A model generated the notes under the pieces. That model was not told where the DNA came from and searched no databases. It was given only the letters and a program-made list of their open reading frames with translations. Of a DNA stretch of 64,000 nt, positions 1 to 8,391 are shown one piece after another. Positions within the stretch are counted from its first letter, which is position 1, and the number at the start of each line of letters is the position of its first letter. The translations under genes were made by a program, and so were the position numbers. The stretch comes from an uncultured Paracoccaceae bacterium (GTDB lineage Bacteria; Pseudomonadota; Alphaproteobacteria; Rhodobacterales; Rhodobacteraceae): positions 124,001 through 188,000 of the forward strand of contig CANMIX010000006.1 in NCBI GenBank assembly GCA_947497985.1, in the 5' to 3' direction.

Positions 1-585
1 GAAGCTTTCCCAATCTGTGACTTTGTGGGTGGTGTCATAGATCGACGGGAACCAGCCCAGTTGGACCGAGAAGATCACAATCACCAAAACGCCGGAAAAG
101 AACGGTGGTACCGAAAAGCCGACCATCGACACAAAGGTGCCGAGCTGGTCGAACCAGCTGTATTGTTTGTAGGCTGAATAGATACCAATCGGGATCGCAA
201 TCAGGATGGCCACAATATAGGCCGTTCCAACAACAGACAGGGTCTGCGGCAAGCGCTGAACTACGATGTCCATCACCGGAGAACGGGTCTGCCACGAGAT
301 GACCCGCAACTTGTCTTCAGCGAAGGATGTGCCGAACAAGGAGTCGATCAGAACCTGTGGTTCGATCCAAAAGAATTGCACAAGCCATTTCCAGAAACGG
401 ATGTGCATCGGCTCGCCCAATCCCAGGGCAAGGCGCATTTTCTCTTTGACTTCGGCAGGCACCGTCAGAGGAACCTGCGCCATGGGATCGCCAGGGGCGA
501 GCTCCAGAAGCAAAAAGATCGCCAGGCTGATGAAAAGCAGTGTGGGCACTGCAAGGATCAGCCGTCGTATCGTGAACGTCAGCAT
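1..585 (-). CDS. peptide/nickel-type ABC transporter permease (DppB/OppB family), 3' end cut off
   Basis: Inner-membrane permease of a dipeptide/oligopeptide-type ABC importer. The frame opens with an ATG at 585 and stays open for 195 codons to the window edge, so the C-terminal part with the EAA loop is missing. The N-terminus (MLTFTIRRLILAVPTLLF) starts with the first membrane helix and is followed by LLLELAPGDPM, the usual opening of DppB/OppB permeases; a second hydrophobic stretch follows at about residues 105-125. It lies 146 nt downstream of the binding-protein gene on the same strand, so it is very likely in the same operon. The substrate cannot be read from sequence. Confidence 0.9.
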   Translation of the reverse strand, partial: MLTFTIRRLILAVPTLLFISLAIFLLLELAPGDPMAQVPLTVPAEVKEKMRLALGLGEPMHIRFWKWLVQFFWIEPQVLIDSLFGTSFAEDKLRVISWQTRSPVMDIVVQRLPQTLSVVGTAYIVAILIAIPIGIYSAYKQYSWFDQLGTFVSMVGFSVPPFFSGVLVIVIFSVQLGWFPSIYDTTHKVTDWESF

Positions 586-689
586 CGAAGGGGACGCCTT
601 TATTTCTGTTATGATTATCGTTGGGTGCCAGTCAGACACGGTCCTACATGAACCGGCCGAGGCCGTGTATGCAACGTCTGAATGGCAAT

Positions 690-714
690 CGGCCCCGGTC
701 AGAAACCGGGGCCG
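690..714 (-). promoter_or_regulatory. intercistronic hairpin between binding-protein and permease genes
   Basis: A perfect 10-bp inverted repeat (CGGCCCCGGT, 5-nt loop, ACCGGGGCCG) sits 17 nt past the stop of the binding-protein gene. It has no run of T on the minus strand, so it is more likely an mRNA-stabilising or partial-attenuation hairpin that keeps binding protein in excess over permease than a full terminator. The function is inferred. Confidence 0.6.
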
Positions 715-731
715 TGTAACACATCAGGCGG

Positions 732-2429
732 TTACTTGATGCGGTACCAGTCTGCGATGTTCCACAGCTCGCTGTCCCAGACGTTCAAATCCACACCACC
801 CAGGGTGTTGGATACGCCGGACAGACGGCCACGGTGAACCAGCGGGATCATACCGCCTTTTTCAAAGACCATGGTGTTCAGCTGTTGGCCGATTTCCACA
901 CGCTTTTCAAAGTCCGCAGTTTTGGTCAGTTCCAAATGCAGCGCGTCATACTCTTCGTCACAGAAACGGGAGATGTTTTCACCCTGCCACTGGCTGTCAG
1001 GCGAAGGTGCCTGTGCACACAGGCCGTTGCCGAAATAGGACTGCGGGTCGGTGCCTGCAAAGGTGTTGGCGTACATTTCCACGTCTGCATAGAACTTTTG
1101 GAAGGTATCAGGGGAGCCCGGATCGCCGCCAAAGAAGACAGATGCGTTCACGTTGCGCAGTTCGGTTTCAACACCGATCTCGCTCCACCACTGTTTGATA
1201 AGCGCTTGGAAGTCCTGACGTACAGCGTTGGTTGAGGTTTGGTACAGCATGGACAAAGGCACGCCGTCTTTTTCGCGGATGCCGTCGCCGTCGGTGTCGA
1301 CGATGCCTGCGTCATCCAGCAGCTTGTTGGCGCCAGCGATATCCTGAACGTCACAGCCTTCTGGGTGGATCGCGTAAGCTTCGGGTGCTGGAACCCAGGA
1401 ACAGGTCACTTTACCCGCTTTGCCATAGCCGATTTCAACCAGCAATGGGCGGTCGATTGCCATGGACAGTGCTTTGTAAACCGCAGGGTCACCCAAGAAC
1501 GGGTGCGGACGGATCGCTGCGCGCTCATCCGGGCCAAGCGCGGGATCGGGGTTGGTGTTGTTGATCATGATCCGCTCGACCAATGGACCAAAGCCCGCAA
1601 CCGCAACGCCTTTGCCGCCTGCTTCCATCTGGGCAATCACATCGGGTGCCAGCTGCAGGTTCCAGGCATAGTCAAACTCGCCGGTTTCCATAACAGCACG
1701 ACCCGCCGCCGCTGCGTCACCGCCACCTTTGAACAGAACGCGACCAAAGGCAGGTTTTGCCGGATCACGGTAGTTTTCATTGGCGACATAGGTGATTACG
1801 TCGTTCGGCTTGAACTCTTCAACCACAAACGGGCCGGTGCCGATGGGGCCAAAGTTCGCCTCGGTGCACTCAGGTGCCTTGGCGCCCATGCAGTCTTTGA
1901 ACTGAGCCATTTGCAGGATCGGGCTTTCGACGCCAACAAAGGGGCCATATGGCGCAGGTGTCGGGCCTTCGAAGTTCACAACAACGGTCAGATCGTCAGG
2001 CGTGTCAACGGATGCAACACCACCGAATTTGGTCAGCTGCGCGCAGCCGCCTTCGGGGTGGGTGCAATATTCGTAGGTGAATTTCACATCCGCCGATGTC
2101 ACAGCGGTGCCATCGGACCATTTCAGGCCGGGGGCGATTTTCCAGGTGATCGAGGTCAGATCTTCGCTGACACCACCATTTGCCACGGTTGGAACTTCGG
2201 TGGCCAGCCACGGCACCAGTTCGCCGCTGCTGTTGTAACGCGCAAGTGGCTCAAGAACCAGTGACGCAGATTCGGTATCCTTGGTGCCGCCCGTCAAAAA
2301 CGGGTTCAAAATGGAGGGGGCTTGCCAGTAAATGATGCTGACTTCCCCATCGCTGCCGCGCTCGGCAAAGGCTGCGGGGGCCAAGGCTGCGGTGGCAATT
2401 GCACCCAGCAAAAGGCTTTTGATTTTCAT
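732..2429 (-). CDS. peptide ABC transporter substrate-binding protein (SBP family 5)
   Basis: Periplasmic receptor of the importer, 565 aa, the usual size for family 5 extracellular solute-binding proteins (DppA/OppA type). A signal peptide spans residues 1-22 and ends AFA before ERG. The mature part has family features: an N-terminal SIIYWQAPSILNPFL segment, GLKWSDGTAVTSADVKFTYE at about residues 100-120, and a C-terminal WNIADWYRIK. The start is supported by a good ribosome site (AAGGAG, about 7 nt upstream on the minus strand). It is transcribed away from the ATPase gene and followed by a hairpin and the permease. The neighbouring aminoacylases suggest acyl-amino-acid or peptide substrates, but this is inference. 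Confidence 0.93.
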   Translation of the reverse strand: MKIKSLLLGAIATAALAPAAFAERGSDGEVSIIYWQAPSILNPFLTGGTKDTESASLVLEPLARYNSSGELVPWLATEVPTVANGGVSEDLTSITWKIAPGLKWSDGTAVTSADVKFTYEYCTHPEGGCAQLTKFGGVASVDTPDDLTVVVNFEGPTPAPYGPFVGVESPILQMAQFKDCMGAKAPECTEANFGPIGTGPFVVEEFKPNDVITYVANENYRDPAKPAFGRVLFKGGGDAAAAGRAVMETGEFDYAWNLQLAPDVIAQMEAGGKGVAVAGFGPLVERIMINNTNPDPALGPDERAAIRPHPFLGDPAVYKALSMAIDRPLLVEIGYGKAGKVTCSWVPAPEAYAIHPEGCDVQDIAGANKLLDDAGIVDTDGDGIREKDGVPLSMLYQTSTNAVRQDFQALIKQWWSEIGVETELRNVNASVFFGGDPGSPDTFQKFYADVEMYANTFAGTDPQSYFGNGLCAQAPSPDSQWQGENISRFCDEEYDALHLELTKTADFEKRVEIGQQLNTMVFEKGGMIPLVHRGRLSGVSNTLGGVDLNVWDSELWNIADWYRIK

Positions 2430-2763
2430 TACACTCTCCTTGTCGGACGTTGTTTGTCCTGCATCTTTCAGCAGGTGGTTCCGCCCTGTTTGTTTACGGC
2501 TTAACCGCGTATCCCCGAATGTTTCAGGCGTGGTGCGCTTTCAATCAACCCAGAAGTCGCTTTCTACCAGAAGGCGTATCTGAGCTGCTTAATTGGCGAC
2601 CACTTGCGATGCCGTGAAGCCATCGAAACAGAAGTTAAGGAAAAAGCAACCCATACGCTGGGGAAAATTGACCATTTGGTTTGAATTTGCCAATCAGATT
2701 GGCATAGTCGGTCCAAAGCGCTTCGAAAAAATCAATCAAAAGCGCAGTGCAGGGGAAATATAC
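2430..2763. promoter_or_regulatory. divergent promoter region between binding-protein and ATPase genes
   Basis: This 334-nt gap separates the two divergent transport transcripts. Visible elements are a 5-bp-arm hairpin, CCTGC/GCAGG (2458-2475), in the leader of the binding-protein gene, and a perfect 7-bp inverted repeat TGCCAAT-CAG-ATTGGCA (2688-2704), 60 nt upstream of the ATPase start. The second repeat is a candidate operator. A TTGACC at 2668-2673 could be a -35 element, but I see no convincing -10 at the right spacing. A longer reading of the ATPase frame from 2593 would cover part of this stretch; I think that part is not translated. Confidence 0.5.
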
Positions 2764-4584
2764 GTGTTGGATCAACCAATTGCCCGGATCAAAGGGCTGC
2801 GAGTCGAATTTCAAACTAAGGATGGCCCGGTGTTGGGCGTCAAGGATGTGTCCTTTGATGTGCAACCAGGAGAGACAGTTTGCGTGGTTGGGGAGTCCGG
2901 ATCCGGTAAATCGGTCTCATCCCTGTCATTGATGCGTCTGGTTGAATTCGGAGGTGGTGATATTATCGGCGGCAGCCTCGAATTTAACCGTAAAGATCAA
3001 GGGGTAGCCGACCTGGCCAAGGCCGAACAGGCCATGATGAAGCAGATCCGCGGCAATGAAATCGGCATGATTTTCCAAGAGCCGATGACCGCATTGAACC
3101 CTGTGTTCACGGTGGGCCGTCAGCTGACCGAGGGGCTGCGCATTCACAAGGGAATGACAAAGAAAGAGGCCCAAGCCCGCGCGCTGGAACTGCTGACCCA
3201 AGTGCGCATTCCCGAGCCTGAGCGGCGCTTGAAACAATATCCTCACGAATTGTCGGGCGGCATGCGTCAGCGGGTGGTGATCGCCATGGCACTGGCTTGC
3301 GAGCCGCGCCTGTTGATTGCAGATGAGCCGACCACCGCGTTGGATGTGACCATCCAAGCCGAGATCCTGGCGTTGATGGATCGGTTGAAACGCGAAACGG
3401 GCACTGCGGTTTTGTTCATCACACACGACATGGCGGTGGTTGCCCAGATGGCGGACCGGGTGGTTGTCATGTTCCGTGGCAACAAGGTTGAAGAAGGGCC
3501 TGTTCAACAGATCTTTGACGCGCCGACCCATGACTACACCAAATCGCTGTTGGCGGCGGTGCCCAAACTGGGTGAGATGGCAGGCACCCAATATCCCGAA
3601 CCCATGCGCTTGATGGGGGAGGAACAAATTGAATTGGAGCCAATCAAAGGCACCGACAACGTGCTGCTGAACGTGGAAAACCTGGTCACGCGCTTCCCGG
3701 TCAAAGGCGGATTGCTGCGGCGCACTGTTTCGAATGTGCATGCAGTCGAAGATGTGTCGTTTAAAGTTTTTGAGGGGCAGACCCTGTCTTTGGTAGGGGA
3801 ATCAGGCTGCGGCAAGTCCACCGTCGGGCGGTCGCTGCTGCGTCTGGTCAATCCGATGTCCGGCAAAGTTGAATTTCAGGGCGAGAATGTTCTGGATTAT
3901 TCCCCGAGCCAGATGCGCAAGGCGCGCCAAGAATTGCAGATGATCTTTCAGGATCCTTTTGCCTCGCTCAATCCGCAGATGCAGTTGATCGATCAGGTGG
4001 CAGAACCCTTGTTGAACTACGGGCTGGCCAGCGGATCAGAGCTGCATGACAGGGTGGCCAATCTGTTTGATCGGGTCCATCTGCCGCGCAGCTTTATGCG
4101 CCGTTACCCGCATGAAATGTCCGGTGGCCAGCGCCAGCGGATCGCGATTGCGCGGGCTTTGGCGCTGAACCCCAAACTGATTGTCGCCGACGAGGCGGTT
4201 TCTGCATTGGATGTATCTGTACAGGCGCAGGTTCTGAATTTGATGATGGAGCTGCAGGCAGAGCTGGGCCTGTCCTTCCTGTTCATCAGCCATGACATGG
4301 CGGTTGTCGAGCGTGTCAGCCACCAGGTTGGCGTGATGTATCTGGGACGTCTGGTGGAAATTGGCCCGCGTGAACGTGTTTTTGCCAACCCCTTGCACGC
4401 CTATACGCAGGCGTTGATGAGTGCGGTGCCGATTGCAGATCCAACCAAACGCAAATCTGAGCGGGAGCTGAATTTCAAACCGATCCCGTCGCCCATTCAT
4501 GAACTGGGTTATGCGCCCGAAAAATCAGAGTATTTGGAGCTGGAGCCGGGGCATTTTGTGCTGACAACGGACTGCGGGTACTGA
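2764..4584 (+). CDS. ABC transporter ATP-binding protein, fused DppD-DppF type
   Basis: Cytoplasmic ATPase that powers the peptide-type importer; 606 aa carrying two complete nucleotide-binding domains in one chain. Domain 1 has Walker A GESGSGKS (about residue 43), signature LSGGMRQRV (about 163) and Walker [13 protein letters not shown] (about 183). Domain 2 has GESGCGKST (about 344), MSGGQRQRI (about 451) and [12 protein letters not shown] (about 472), and each domain is followed by an oligopeptide-transporter-type tail. I chose the GTG at 2764 because AGGGGA lies 7 nt upstream and homology to the family begins here. The frame is open back to 2593, but that part (about 57 codons) looks unlike the family. 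It is divergent from the binding-protein/permease genes. Confidence 0.9.
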   Translation: MLDQPIARIKGLRVEFQTKDGPVLGVKDVSFDVQPGETVCVVGESGSGKSVSSLSLMRLVEFGGGDIIGGSLEFNRKDQGVADLAKAEQAMMKQIRGNEIGMIFQEPMTALNPVFTVGRQLTEGLRIHKGMTKKEAQARALELLTQVRIPEPERRLKQYPHELSGGMRQRVVIAMALACEPRLLIADEPTTALDVTIQAEILALMDRLKRETGTAVLFITHDMAVVAQMADRVVVMFRGNKVEEGPVQQIFDAPTHDYTKSLLAAVPKLGEMAGTQYPEPMRLMGEEQIELEPIKGTDNVLLNVENLVTRFPVKGGLLRRTVSNVHAVEDVSFKVFEGQTLSLVGESGCGKSTVGRSLLRLVNPMSGKVEFQGENVLDYSPSQMRKARQELQMIFQDPFASLNPQMQLIDQVAEPLLNYGLASGSELHDRVANLFDRVHLPRSFMRRYPHEMSGGQRQRIAIARALALNPKLIVADEAVSALDVSVQAQVLNLMMELQAELGLSFLFISHDMAVVERVSHQVGVMYLGRLVEIGPRERVFANPLHAYTQALMSAVPIADPTKRKSERELNFKPIPSPIHELGYAPEKSEYLELEPGHFVLTTDCGY

Positions 4585-4598
4585 TGAAAATCTGCGCT

Positions 4599-4632
4599 CT
4601 GCCGGGTGTTCCCGCAAGGAAACACTGGGCAG
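4599..4632 (+). terminator. imperfect hairpin after the ABC ATPase gene
   Basis: Arms CTGCC...GTGTTCC and GGAAACAC...GGCAG can pair with a small internal loop and a one-base bulge, 15 nt past the ATPase stop. There is no T-run, so this may be a weak or Rho-assisted terminator. A second small repeat, TCCCA-N6-TGGGA, lies at 4746-4761 in front of the first aminoacylase gene and could be an operator. Confidence 0.35.
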
Positions 4633-4833
4633 GGCTTGTAACTTGGGCAAGACGAGTTAGTTAAGTTGATAAGTAATTTGCGGTTCTGACACGACAGCCG
4701 GCAGAGAGATCGGGTTAAGTGTTTTGGACCTATAAAGACGTGAGGTCCCAGATTGTTGGGATCTCTCATGGTTTTGTTACGCGGTGCAGTGCATTGAAAC
4801 TGACGCGATACGGCAAAGGCTAAGGAGCAGAGC

Positions 4834-6000
4834 ATGCCTGTGAAAAATCGATTTGCAGAATTGCAATCTGAAATCGTCGCATGGCGGCATGATCTCCATA
4901 AACATCCCGAGCTGATGTATGAGACCCATCGCACCAGCGCCTTTGTTGCCGAAAAACTGGCCGAATTTGGCTGTGACGAGATTACACCGGGCATTGGGCG
5001 CACCGGCGTTGTCGGTGTGATCAAAGGCAAGACCGACACCAAGGGACGCGTGATTGGCCTGCGTGCCGATATGGACGCTTTACCCATCCACGAGGCAACG
5101 GGGCTGGACTATGCCTCGACTGTTCCGGGTGCCATGCACGCTTGTGGCCATGATGGGCACACAGCGATGCTGTTGGGGGCCGGGAAGTACCTGTCAGAGA
5201 CCCGCAATTTTGATGGCACCGTGGTGTTGATCTTTCAGCCTGCCGAAGAAGGCGGCGCGGGCGGTAAGGCGATGTGTGATGACGGTATGATGGAGCGCTG
5301 GAACATCCAGGAAGTTTACGGGCTCCACAATATGCCGGGGATTCCGGTTGGGGAATTTGCGACGCGTCCGGGCGCGCTGATGGCCTCGTCGGATGAGTTT
5401 GTAATTGATGTCACTGGCGTCGGCGGCCATGCTGCAACCCCACATGACACTATCGATACCACGCTGGTTGCCTCGCAGATCGTGGTCTCGCTCCATTCTA
5501 TTGTGTCGCGCAATGTGGATCCGTTGAAACGGGTTGTGTTGACGGTCGGCACTTTTTCCACGGACAGCACGGCGTCGAACGTGATTGCCCATACGGCCAA
5601 GCTGGAAGGCACCGTGCGGACCCTGGACAGTGAATACCGGACCGAGGCCGAAGGCTGGGTGCGTCGCGTGGCGCAGAACACCGCGGCCGCCTTTGGTGCC
5701 AAGGCAGAAGTGATCTGGCGATCTGGCTATCCGGTTACGGTCAACACCGAACAAGAGACCGCTTATGCTGTGGAGGCCGCCCGCGCCGTTGCCGCCACTG
5801 TTGATGCTGAGACGCCGCCGATTATGCCGTCTGAGGATTTTTCATATATGCTCGAGGAACGCCCTGGCGCTTATATCTTCCTCGGCAATGGGGACACAGA
5901 GATGTGCCACCACCCGGCCTATGTGTTTGATGACGATGCCATCCCGTTGGGATGCAGTTGGTTTGCAGAACTGGCCGAACGACGAATGCCCGCGGTCTAG
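4834..6000 (+). CDS. M20 family aminoacylase/amidohydrolase (copy 1)
   Basis: Predicted cytoplasmic metal-dependent hydrolase of the M20 family (aminoacylase/hippurate hydrolase/carboxypeptidase type) that removes acyl groups from amino acids; 388 aa, a normal family length. Metal-site motifs are visible: MHACGHDGHTAML (about residue 97), QPAEEGG (about 133), the dimerisation-domain GVGGHAATPHDTIDT, and PSEDFSYML near the C-terminus. The start is supported by AAGGAG 8 nt upstream. A near-identical paralog follows after 26 nt, and the peptide ABC importer lies upstream, so both may feed on imported acyl-amino acids. The exact substrate is unknown. Confidence 0.9.
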   Translation: MPVKNRFAELQSEIVAWRHDLHKHPELMYETHRTSAFVAEKLAEFGCDEITPGIGRTGVVGVIKGKTDTKGRVIGLRADMDALPIHEATGLDYASTVPGAMHACGHDGHTAMLLGAGKYLSETRNFDGTVVLIFQPAEEGGAGGKAMCDDGMMERWNIQEVYGLHNMPGIPVGEFATRPGALMASSDEFVIDVTGVGGHAATPHDTIDTTLVASQIVVSLHSIVSRNVDPLKRVVLTVGTFSTDSTASNVIAHTAKLEGTVRTLDSEYRTEAEGWVRRVAQNTAAAFGAKAEVIWRSGYPVTVNTEQETAYAVEAARAVAATVDAETPPIMPSEDFSYMLEERPGAYIFLGNGDTEMCHHPAYVFDDDAIPLGCSWFAELAERRMPAV

Positions 6001-6026
6001 GCCGCGCCCATAACAAGGAGTAGAAC

Positions 6027-7190
6027 ATGCCGGTCAAGAACCGCTTTGCCGAGCTGCAGGATGAAATCACCACGTGGCGACGGGATATTCATGAAAACCC
6101 CGAGATCCTGTTTGAGACCCACCGCACCAGCGCGCTGGTCGCCGACAAGCTGAAAGAGTTCGGCTGTGACGAGATTGTAACCGGCATTGGCCGTACCGGC
6201 GTTGTTGGTGTGATCAAAGGCAAGACCGACACCAAAGGCAAGGTTATCGGCCTGCGTGCCGATATGGATGCGTTGCCCATTCTTGAAGCGACCGGTCTCG
6301 ACTATGCCTCAAAAACGCCGGGTGCGATGCATGCCTGTGGTCACGACGGCCACACAGCCATGTTGCTGGGGGCTGCCAAATATCTGGCTGAGACCCGCAA
6401 TTTTGATGGCACCGCCGTGGTGATCTTTCAGCCCGCCGAAGAAGGTGGCGGTGGCGGCAAAGAGATGTGCGACGACGGCATGATGGACCGTTGGAATATC
6501 CAGGAAGTCTACGGCATGCACAATTGGCCCGGTGGGCCGGTGGGGGCATTCTCGATCCGTCCGGGAGCGTTTTTTGCCGCGACAGATCAGTTTGATGTCA
6601 CCTTTGAGGGTCGCGGTGGTCACGCGGCCAAACCGCATGAGACGATCGACACCACGGTGATGGCATCCCAAGCAGTGATAGCCCTGCAAACCGTCGCCTC
6701 GCGCAATGCGGATCCGGTGGAGCAGATCGTGGTCTCGGTCACCTCGTTTGAAACCTCGTCCAAAGCGTTCAATGTGATCCCGCAGTCGGTACAGATCAAA
6801 GGTACGGTTCGCACGATGGACCCGGACATTCGCGATCTGGCAGAAAAACGCGTTCAGGAGATCTGTGCAGGCGTGGCCGCAACCTTTGGTGGGCAGGCGG
6901 AAGTCAAATACATGCGCGGCTATCCTGTGATGGTGAATTCGGACGAACAGACCGAATTTGCTGCCAAAGTTGCGGCGGATGTTTCGGGCAAATGTGAGGA
7001 TGCGCCGCTGGTGATGGGCGGTGAGGACTTTGCCTACATGCTGGAAGAACGTCCCGGCGCCTATATTCTGGTTGGTAATGGCGACACGGCCCCGGTGCAC
7101 CACCCCGAGTATAACTTTAGCGATGATGCGATCCCGGCTGGTTGCAGCTGGTGGGCGGAGATTATCGAACAGCGTATGCCAGCGGCGTGA
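6027..7190 (+). CDS. M20 family aminoacylase/amidohydrolase (copy 2)
   Basis: Second member of a tandem pair, 387 aa. It shares long identical blocks with its neighbour (N-terminal PVKNRFAELQ, GIGRTGVVGVIKGKTDTKG, MHACGHDGHTAMLLG, QPAEEGG, RPGAYI near the end), which shows a gene duplication. Metal-site motifs are intact. The copies differ most around the substrate-side segment: this one has GMHNWPGGPVGAFSIRPGAFF where copy 1 has GLHNMPGIPVGEFATRPGALM, so they may prefer different acyl groups. The start has an AAGGAG site 8 nt upstream. It is probably co-transcribed with copy 1. Confidence 0.9.
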   Translation: MPVKNRFAELQDEITTWRRDIHENPEILFETHRTSALVADKLKEFGCDEIVTGIGRTGVVGVIKGKTDTKGKVIGLRADMDALPILEATGLDYASKTPGAMHACGHDGHTAMLLGAAKYLAETRNFDGTAVVIFQPAEEGGGGGKEMCDDGMMDRWNIQEVYGMHNWPGGPVGAFSIRPGAFFAATDQFDVTFEGRGGHAAKPHETIDTTVMASQAVIALQTVASRNADPVEQIVVSVTSFETSSKAFNVIPQSVQIKGTVRTMDPDIRDLAEKRVQEICAGVAATFGGQAEVKYMRGYPVMVNSDEQTEFAAKVAADVSGKCEDAPLVMGGEDFAYMLEERPGAYILVGNGDTAPVHHPEYNFSDDAIPAGCSWWAEIIEQRMPAA

Positions 7191-7209
7191 TCTGAGTGGC
7201 GGCAGGCAG

Positions 7210-7230
7210 CAGGCGGGGTGCTCCCGCCTG
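7210..7230. terminator. hairpin between converging aminoacylase and glycosyltransferase genes
   Basis: A perfect 8-bp stem, CAGGCGGG-GTGCT-CCCGCCTG, lies 20 nt after the aminoacylase stop and is followed by TTT. It sits between two converging genes and plausibly ends the plus-strand transcript; the short T-run makes this moderate evidence. Confidence 0.5.
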
Positions 7231-7317
7231 TTTACCCGTTCCCAGCGCGATGCGCGAGGAGGGACACAGTTGGGCGTGGCAGGTCCCCATGCGGGGCCCT
7301 GCAGGCGCGTCCAGATC

Positions 7318-8376
7318 CTAGCGGCTCAGCAGATCGCGGTAGATGGCGATAATGGCTGCCGCTTCGCCTTCGAGGCGGAAGTTTTCCAGCACATGTTTGC
7401 GGCTGTTTTCCGACATCTGAGCCAGACGCGCGGCATCTGACAGGCAGTCGGCGATGTCGGCGGTGATTTTATCGAGATCTTCAATCTCACACAGGGTGCC
7501 GGTCTCATCTGGCACCACCAGTTCTTCAAAGGCGCCGACTTTGGTGGCGACGGCAGGCACGCCGCAGGACATGGCTTCGAGCGGGGTCAGGCCAAAGCCT
7601 TCCCAGCGTTGCGGGGCCACATAAAGATCAAGCGCCTGAAAGTGGCGCGGCACGTCCTCAACCGGGACCTCATCGCGAAACAGGATCTGGCTATCGAGCC
7701 CGGCTGCGGTGACCTTGTCTTTGAGGTCTTGCAGAAATTCCGCATTGTCCGCCGTAGCACGTCCCATCATCAGCGCGCGCACATCGGGACGGGTTTTGCA
7801 AACCTTGATCATGGCCTGCACAAACAGATCATTGCCCTTTTGGTGGCGGATACGACCGAAACAGCCGACCAGCAAACCATCGGTGGGCAGGTCAAGTGCT
7901 GCGCGTAAGGAGGCTTTGTCGGCGACCGGTTGGAACAGCTCGCAATCGACCCCATGGCGGATCACGGTCGCCTCGCGTTCCAGATAGCTGGCGGATTTGC
8001 CAGAGGTCGCAATCACGTGATCCATGCGGCGGATCAGCCAGCGGGTGAAGCCGGTATGGCGACGTTGTGCAGCCGAGGTGAACAGCAGGCGCAGGCGTTT
8101 GCCCAAGATATATTTAAGGGCAAGGCCCGCGACCATTTCCACATTGCGCCGCGCATGCCAGACCCGCGGGCCAGAGGGGCCAGAGCGGGGCATGGTTACC
8201 AGGGCCGATGGCGGCACATTCGGCACCTCTTCCGGCAACAGCGGAGAGGTCGCGGTGATCGCAATATCGCGGGCCTGAATGGGCACCAGACGGATCACAG
8301 TGGAGGTCACCCCCGAATAGCGTTTCTTGAAACTTGGGGCGATGACATCAATGTCGCGGAATTTAGTGGGGGCCAT
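7318..8376 (-). CDS. glycosyltransferase family 4, LPS core type (LpcC-like)
   Basis: Predicted retaining glycosyltransferase with a GT-B fold, 352 aa. The C-terminal half shows GT4 signatures: VGCFGRIRHQKGNDLF (about residue 190), then YVAPQRWEGFGLTPLEAMSCG (about 270), which holds the EX7E-type motif. The N-terminal APSFKKRYSGVTSTVIRL resembles rhizobial LpcC-type core mannosyltransferases. It lies 15 nt downstream of the Kdo transferase gene on the same strand, which supports a role in building the LPS inner core at the cytoplasmic face. The sugar donor is not shown by the sequence. Confidence 0.85.
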   Translation of the reverse strand: MAPTKFRDIDVIAPSFKKRYSGVTSTVIRLVPIQARDIAITATSPLLPEEVPNVPPSALVTMPRSGPSGPRVWHARRNVEMVAGLALKYILGKRLRLLFTSAAQRRHTGFTRWLIRRMDHVIATSGKSASYLEREATVIRHGVDCELFQPVADKASLRAALDLPTDGLLVGCFGRIRHQKGNDLFVQAMIKVCKTRPDVRALMMGRATADNAEFLQDLKDKVTAAGLDSQILFRDEVPVEDVPRHFQALDLYVAPQRWEGFGLTPLEAMSCGVPAVATKVGAFEELVVPDETGTLCEIEDLDKITADIADCLSDAARLAQMSENSRKHVLENFRLEGEAAAIIAIYRDLLSR

Positions 8377-8391
8377 TCGCGCCTCAACAAC

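Noticed and set aside
2593-2763. An N-terminal extension of 57 codons on the dual ABC ATPase
   Set aside because: It has no family similarity, contains an operator-like dyad, and the GTG at 2764 has a good ribosome site exactly where homology begins.
7240-7317. The CCCC-ATGC-GGGG structure before the glycosyltransferase stop as a second terminator
   Set aside because: The stem is only four perfect pairs with a mismatch beyond, and there is no T-run on either strand.
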